In this document: piece after piece, positions 45,958 to 49,017 of the stretch
Layout: every line of letters starts with the position of its first letter
How positions within the stretch are numbered: position 1 is the stretch's first letter
Source: Chitinophagaceae bacterium
GTDB lineage: Bacteria > Bacteroidota > Bacteroidia > Chitinophagales > Chitinophagaceae
Direction: 5' to 3'
Length of the DNA: 49,017 bases
Assembly: GCA_026415715.1 (NCBI GenBank)
Contig: JAOAGO010000022.1
Coordinates: forward strand, 1-49,017
Translations under genes and position numbers: made by a program
The notes under the pieces: model-generated
Databases searched by the model: none
Seen by the model: the letters and a program-made list of their open reading frames with translations, nothing else
Told to the model about the DNA's origin: nothing

Positions 45958-46458
45958 ATGAATCTTCTTTCCTGCTTTCAGCCAATTCGTGCATTTATTT
46001 TTGATGTGGATGGGGTATTGACGGACGGTACAATACTGATTTTACCTGATGGCGTGGAGGCAAGGCGCATGCATATACGCGACGGGTTTGCCCTGCAGAT
46101 GGCGGTTAAAAAAGGTTACTGTGTTAAAATTATTTCGGGCAATGAATCGGCTGAAGTGTTGTATCGTTTGGAAAAGCTGGGTATCCGCGATGTGACGATG
46201 TCAGTGTCTGACAAAGCCGGGTTAGTCAGAAACTATCTGAAACAGAAGAATCTCTCGCAGGAAGAATTGTTGTATATGGGTGATGATTTGCCGGATATTC
46301 AGGCGATGCAGTTAGCCGGCTTGCCGTGTTGTCCCTTTGATGCGGCCCCTGAAGTTCGGGATGTGGCCAGATACATTTCGCCTTTTTGCGGAGGGAATGC
46401 CTGTGTAAGAGATGTGATTGAAAAAACATTGCGGGTACAACGCCGGTGGGTTCTCTGA
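45958..46458 (+). CDS. kdsC: KdsC-like HAD phosphatase (KDO 8-phosphate phosphatase)
   Basis: A small C0-type HAD phosphatase of 166 residues: IFDVDGVLTDG (nucleophile Asp16, Asp18), the catalytic Thr/Ser-like segment IISGN, the conserved Lys in SDKAG, and MGDDLPDIQAM (acidic motif). KdsC hydrolyses KDO-8-phosphate in lipopolysaccharide inner-core synthesis. The fold and length fit, and the enzyme is expected in a Gram-negative organism. No other KDO gene is adjacent, so a related sugar phosphate is possible. It lies 57 bp after iscX; TACATTTT in the gap is a weak -7 candidate. Confidence 0.87.
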   Translation: MNLLSCFQPIRAFIFDVDGVLTDGTILILPDGVEARRMHIRDGFALQMAVKKGYCVKIISGNESAEVLYRLEKLGIRDVTMSVSDKAGLVRNYLKQKNLSQEELLYMGDDLPDIQAMQLAGLPCCPFDAAPEVRDVARYISPFCGGNACVRDVIEKTLRVQRRWVL

Positions 46459-46548
46459 ACCTGACATCATTGAAGACTTATTTTTATTCCTTTGTTAAGA
46501 GTTTCTGCGAAAAACCACTCATATCTTTTTTTTTGCTAAAATTGTTGC

Positions 46549-47472
46549 ATGAGGCTGGTACTGGCTTTTCTGAAATTAGTACGTTTTCCCAATCTGTTGT
46601 TCATCGCACTTACGCAGATTTTGTTTCAGTTTTGCATTTTTCAGCCTCTTTATAAATCCGAAATTCCGGCAGACGATTTCCGGCATTTTATATTGATTTT
46701 GTTTGCCTCATTATTCATTGCGGCCGGAGGATATATCATAAACGATTATTTTGATATTAATATTGATGAAGTGAACCGGCCCGCCCGCCTGGTAGTGGAT
46801 AGGGTTATTCATCGCCGTTGGGCCATAGCCTGGCATTTCATGTTGAGCGGTGCCGGAATTCTTTTATCGGTTTTTGCCTTTCCCTTTCCTGAAAAATGGT
46901 ATTTGATTTTAGCCAATATCCTGTGCGTGGTGTTGCTCTGGTTTTATTCGGCCAGGTTTAAAAAAATGTTATTGATAGGAAATGTGGTTATTTCGCTACT
47001 GACCTCCTGGACAATACTGGTGCTTTTTTTTTCAAAGCTGAGTTTCAGAGATGCTTTTGAAGCGGATCACAGCCGGTTTTTCCGGATTGCCTTTTTATAT
47101 GCCGGATTTGCATTTATCATCTCGCTCATTCGTGAGGCTGTAAAAGATATGGAAGATATGGCAGGCGATGCCCGCTACGGGTGCAAAACAATGCCGGTGA
47201 TGTGGGGTGTGCAAACCACTAAAGTGTATGTGGCCATCTGGCTTACGGTGATGTTGTCGTTGCTCTTACTTCTTCAGATTTATGTGTTGCAGTTTCGATG
47301 GTGGCTGGCTATTGCCTACTGTATTCCGATGTTGGTTGTTCCGGCCGGCGTTGCCTTGTGGAAACTGAAGCAAAGCCGCAGTACTGAAGATTTTCGCAAA
47401 CTCAGCCGGCTTGCAAAATGGATCATGTTAGCTGGCATTTTATCTATGTTGTTTTTTTGCATTTATTTGTGA
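46549..47472 (+). CDS. UbiA-family prenyltransferase
   Basis: An integral membrane prenyltransferase of 307 residues with about eight helices. The two Asp-rich motifs that bind the Mg-diphosphate are present: NDYFDINIDEVNRPAR near residue 65 and REAVKDMEDMAGDARYG near residue 200. The NDxxDxxxDxxNRPxR form is shared with geranylgeranylglyceryl-phosphate-type and (digeranyl)geranylglycerol synthases as well as chlorophyll and quinone enzymes; in Bacteroidota such genes are often annotated geranylgeranylglycerol-phosphate geranylgeranyltransferase. No quinone gene is adjacent, so the acceptor is undetermined. It begins 4 bp before the maf unit ends the pair, that is, its stop is 4 bp from the maf start. 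Confidence 0.87.
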   Translation: MRLVLAFLKLVRFPNLLFIALTQILFQFCIFQPLYKSEIPADDFRHFILILFASLFIAAGGYIINDYFDINIDEVNRPARLVVDRVIHRRWAIAWHFMLSGAGILLSVFAFPFPEKWYLILANILCVVLLWFYSARFKKMLLIGNVVISLLTSWTILVLFFSKLSFRDAFEADHSRFFRIAFLYAGFAFIISLIREAVKDMEDMAGDARYGCKTMPVMWGVQTTKVYVAIWLTVMLSLLLLLQIYVLQFRWWLAIAYCIPMLVVPAGVALWKLKQSRSTEDFRKLSRLAKWIMLAGILSMLFFCIYL

Positions 47473-47476
47473 CAGA

Positions 47477-48061
47477 ATGATCAATCAGAAAATTATTCTT
47501 GCTTCACAATCGCCCAGAAGAAAACAGTTGCTGGAATGGGCTGAAATTTCATACGAAGTGGTTGTGCCATCTACCGATGAATATTTTCCGCCGGGGTATT
47601 CACCGGAGGAGGCGGCCATTTTTATAGCCCGCAACAAAGCGCTCAATGTGAAAGAGCGACTAACCGAATCACCGGTAATATTAGCCGCCGATACCATGGT
47701 TGTGCTGGATGATCATATTATCGGCAAACCGGTTCATCGGGAGGATGCCGTAAGTATGTTACTGGCGCTTTCGGGCGCCGTTCACAAAGTCATTACGGGG
47801 GTTGTGTTGTTGCAGGGCGAAAAAGAACTGGCATTCAGCGATACCACTATTGTTGAATTTTACCCTCTTTCGGTAGAGCAAATAGAATATTATATAGAAA
47901 AATACCGGCCCTATGACAAAGCCGGCGCTTATGCCATACAGGAATGGATTGGCGTGATCGGCATTAAACGAATTGACGGTGATTTTTATAATGTGATGGG
48001 ACTTCCCGTGAGTAAAGTGATTCATGCCCTGGAAAGGTTTATTCCTTCCTACACCCCGTAA
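47477..48061 (+). CDS. maf: Maf-family nucleotide pyrophosphatase
   Basis: Maf proteins remove pyrophosphate from modified or canonical nucleoside triphosphates and help clean nucleotide pools. The 194-residue product has the N-terminal signature IILASQSPRRKQLLEWA, the catalytic-loop segment VILAADTMVVLDDHIIGKP, and the C-terminal KAGAYAIQ...GDFYNVMGLPV. Among subfamilies the sequence looks nearer to YhdE (dTTP/UTP) than YceF, but this is a weak preference. It starts 4 bp after the UbiA stop codon and precedes the DUF2851 gene by 25 bp, so the three form one operon. Confidence 0.93.
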   Translation: MINQKIILASQSPRRKQLLEWAEISYEVVVPSTDEYFPPGYSPEEAAIFIARNKALNVKERLTESPVILAADTMVVLDDHIIGKPVHREDAVSMLLALSGAVHKVITGVVLLQGEKELAFSDTTIVEFYPLSVEQIEYYIEKYRPYDKAGAYAIQEWIGVIGIKRIDGDFYNVMGLPVSKVIHALERFIPSYTP

Positions 48062-48086
48062 ATTTTTATTGTATTAACGCCGCTTT

Positions 48087-49017
48087 ATGAATGAAAAGTT
48101 ACTTCATTTTATATGGCAGCATCAGTATTACGATGCCAGAGGGTTAACCACGGTGGGTGGAGAATCGGTTCAGGTGCTTCAAGCCGGACAGTTTAATGCG
48201 CATCAGGGTCCGGATTTTCTGAATGCAAGACTTAAAATCAATAACGTAACATGGGCCGGTCATGTTGAAATGCATGTTAAAACTTCTGACTGGATCCGGC
48301 ATGGGCACCAGAAAGACCGGAATTATGACAATGTGATTTTACATGTGGTGTGGCAGCATGATATGGCGGATGATGAACTTCCGGATAAAATGCAACATGT
48401 GCCGGTAGTTTCCCTGGAGAGCAGGGTTTCGTCATTATTGCTGAAGCGCTACGAACATCTGATGAAAAGCCGTTCATTCATTCCCTGCGGAAAAATGATT
48501 GCGGATGTAAAACCCTTAACGTGGCGAAGCTGGAAAGACCGGTTGCTGGCAGAAAGATTACAAAAAAAATCGGAACGCATTCTGGCGCTGCTGAAAGAAA
48601 ACGGAATGCACTGGGAAGAAACATTCTGGCAGCTTATAGCCAGAAATTTCGGTATAAGGCAAAATGCCGATGCTTTTGAAGAATTGGCCAGGCGGTTACC
48701 CCTGAAAATTATTGCCCGCCATAAATCCAACTATTTTCAGATAGAGGCAATGCTGATGGGCCAGGCCGGCTTGTTGAACGAAGAACTGGATGACGAATAC
48801 TACATCATGTTGCAAAAGGAATATCATTTTCTGAGAAAAAAATATCAACTTCAACCGATTCGCCAGAGCGTACATTTTTTACGCATGAGGCCTTCGGCAT
48901 TTCCCACGTTGCGGCTGGCTCAACTCAGCGCCCTTCTGCACCGGTCATCTCGGTTGTTTTCCAAAATACAGGAGACAAGCGAATTGAAAACAATAAGATC
49001 TTTATTCAGTGTAACAC
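48087..49017 (+). CDS. DUF2851 family protein (3' end outside window)
   Basis: An open frame starts with ATG at 48087 and stays open for 310 codons to the window end. It opens MNEKLLHFIWQHQYYDARGL and contains QAGQFNAHQGPDFLNARLKI and WAGHVEMHVKTSDWIRHGH, which I recognise as the DUF2851 family, widespread in Bacteroidota and of unknown function. The HVEMHV and HQ/NYDNVILHVV patterns contain several His and Asp residues that could bind metal. It lies 25 bp after maf. Minus-strand frames here are shadows. Confidence 0.88.
   Translation, partial: MNEKLLHFIWQHQYYDARGLTTVGGESVQVLQAGQFNAHQGPDFLNARLKINNVTWAGHVEMHVKTSDWIRHGHQKDRNYDNVILHVVWQHDMADDELPDKMQHVPVVSLESRVSSLLLKRYEHLMKSRSFIPCGKMIADVKPLTWRSWKDRLLAERLQKKSERILALLKENGMHWEETFWQLIARNFGIRQNADAFEELARRLPLKIIARHKSNYFQIEAMLMGQAGLLNEELDDEYYIMLQKEYHFLRKKYQLQPIRQSVHFLRMRPSAFPTLRLAQLSALLHRSSRLFSKIQETSELKTIRSLFSVT

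Overview
The window comes from a bacterium of the phylum Bacteroidota. Four lines of evidence agree. Several genes carry the phylum-specific -7 promoter element TAnnTTTG (for example at 4806, 15117, 34042, 36555 and 45260, and on the minus strand at 32403). A secreted subtilase ends in a type IX secretion (T9SS) sorting domain. Families such as DUF2851, the Rossmann/DUF2520 protein and a SirB1-type protein are typical of the phylum. Translation starts are poor in Shine-Dalgarno sequences. The mix of genes fits a Chitinophagales/Saprospirales-like lineage, but the order cannot be fixed from this sequence alone.

Layout. Bases 1-2558 are the 3' four-fifths of a 23S rRNA gene and a 5S rRNA gene, closed by a strong terminator; a GC-rich nested inverted repeat follows. 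Bases 2.9-20.0 kb are mostly housekeeping genes: a secreted M14 peptidase, mnmA, a lipoprotein and a T9SS subtilase, an RsmB-like rRNA methyltransferase, a second lipoprotein, the 2-oxoglutarate dehydrogenase pair (sucA-sucB), rpsT, a large secreted M14 peptidase, ssb and murF. Bases 20.05-30.04 kb form a sulfur-metabolism island, all on the + strand. Bases 30.1-49 kb return to housekeeping: rnhA, an acyl-CoA carboxylase beta subunit, membrane proteins, pdhB, an NtrC-like response regulator, lepB, cdd, ogt, csaA, a SirB1-like protein, topA, an SGNH hydrolase, DUF2520, ferredoxin, iscX, a KdsC-like phosphatase, a UbiA prenyltransferase, maf and a partial DUF2851 gene.

The sulfur island is the most interesting part. 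It holds, in order: a Crp/Fnr regulator; a TauE/SafE permease; a CstB-like persulfide dioxygenase with a pseudo-rhodanese and an active rhodanese domain; three consecutive single-domain rhodaneses, the last probably exported; an exported DsrE-like protein; an OprD-like outer-membrane porin; a Tat-exported SoxB-like metallohydrolase overlapping a TsdA-like diheme cytochrome c; and a two-gene (split) YeeE/YedE-type sulfur transporter. Four near-identical palindromes of the form TGTGA-N6-TCAC sit before tauE, the CstB-like gene, the soxB-like gene and the first yeeE gene. Each is centred 33-34 bp upstream of a degraded -7 element, which is the geometry expected of a class II activator. The recognition helix of the local Crp/Fnr protein keeps the Arg, Glu and Arg that E. 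coli CRP uses to read TGTGA. I infer a compact, co-regulated pathway for persulfide and thiosulfate handling that spans outer membrane, periplasm, inner membrane and cytoplasm, with no SoxAX, SoxYZ or SoxCD in the window.
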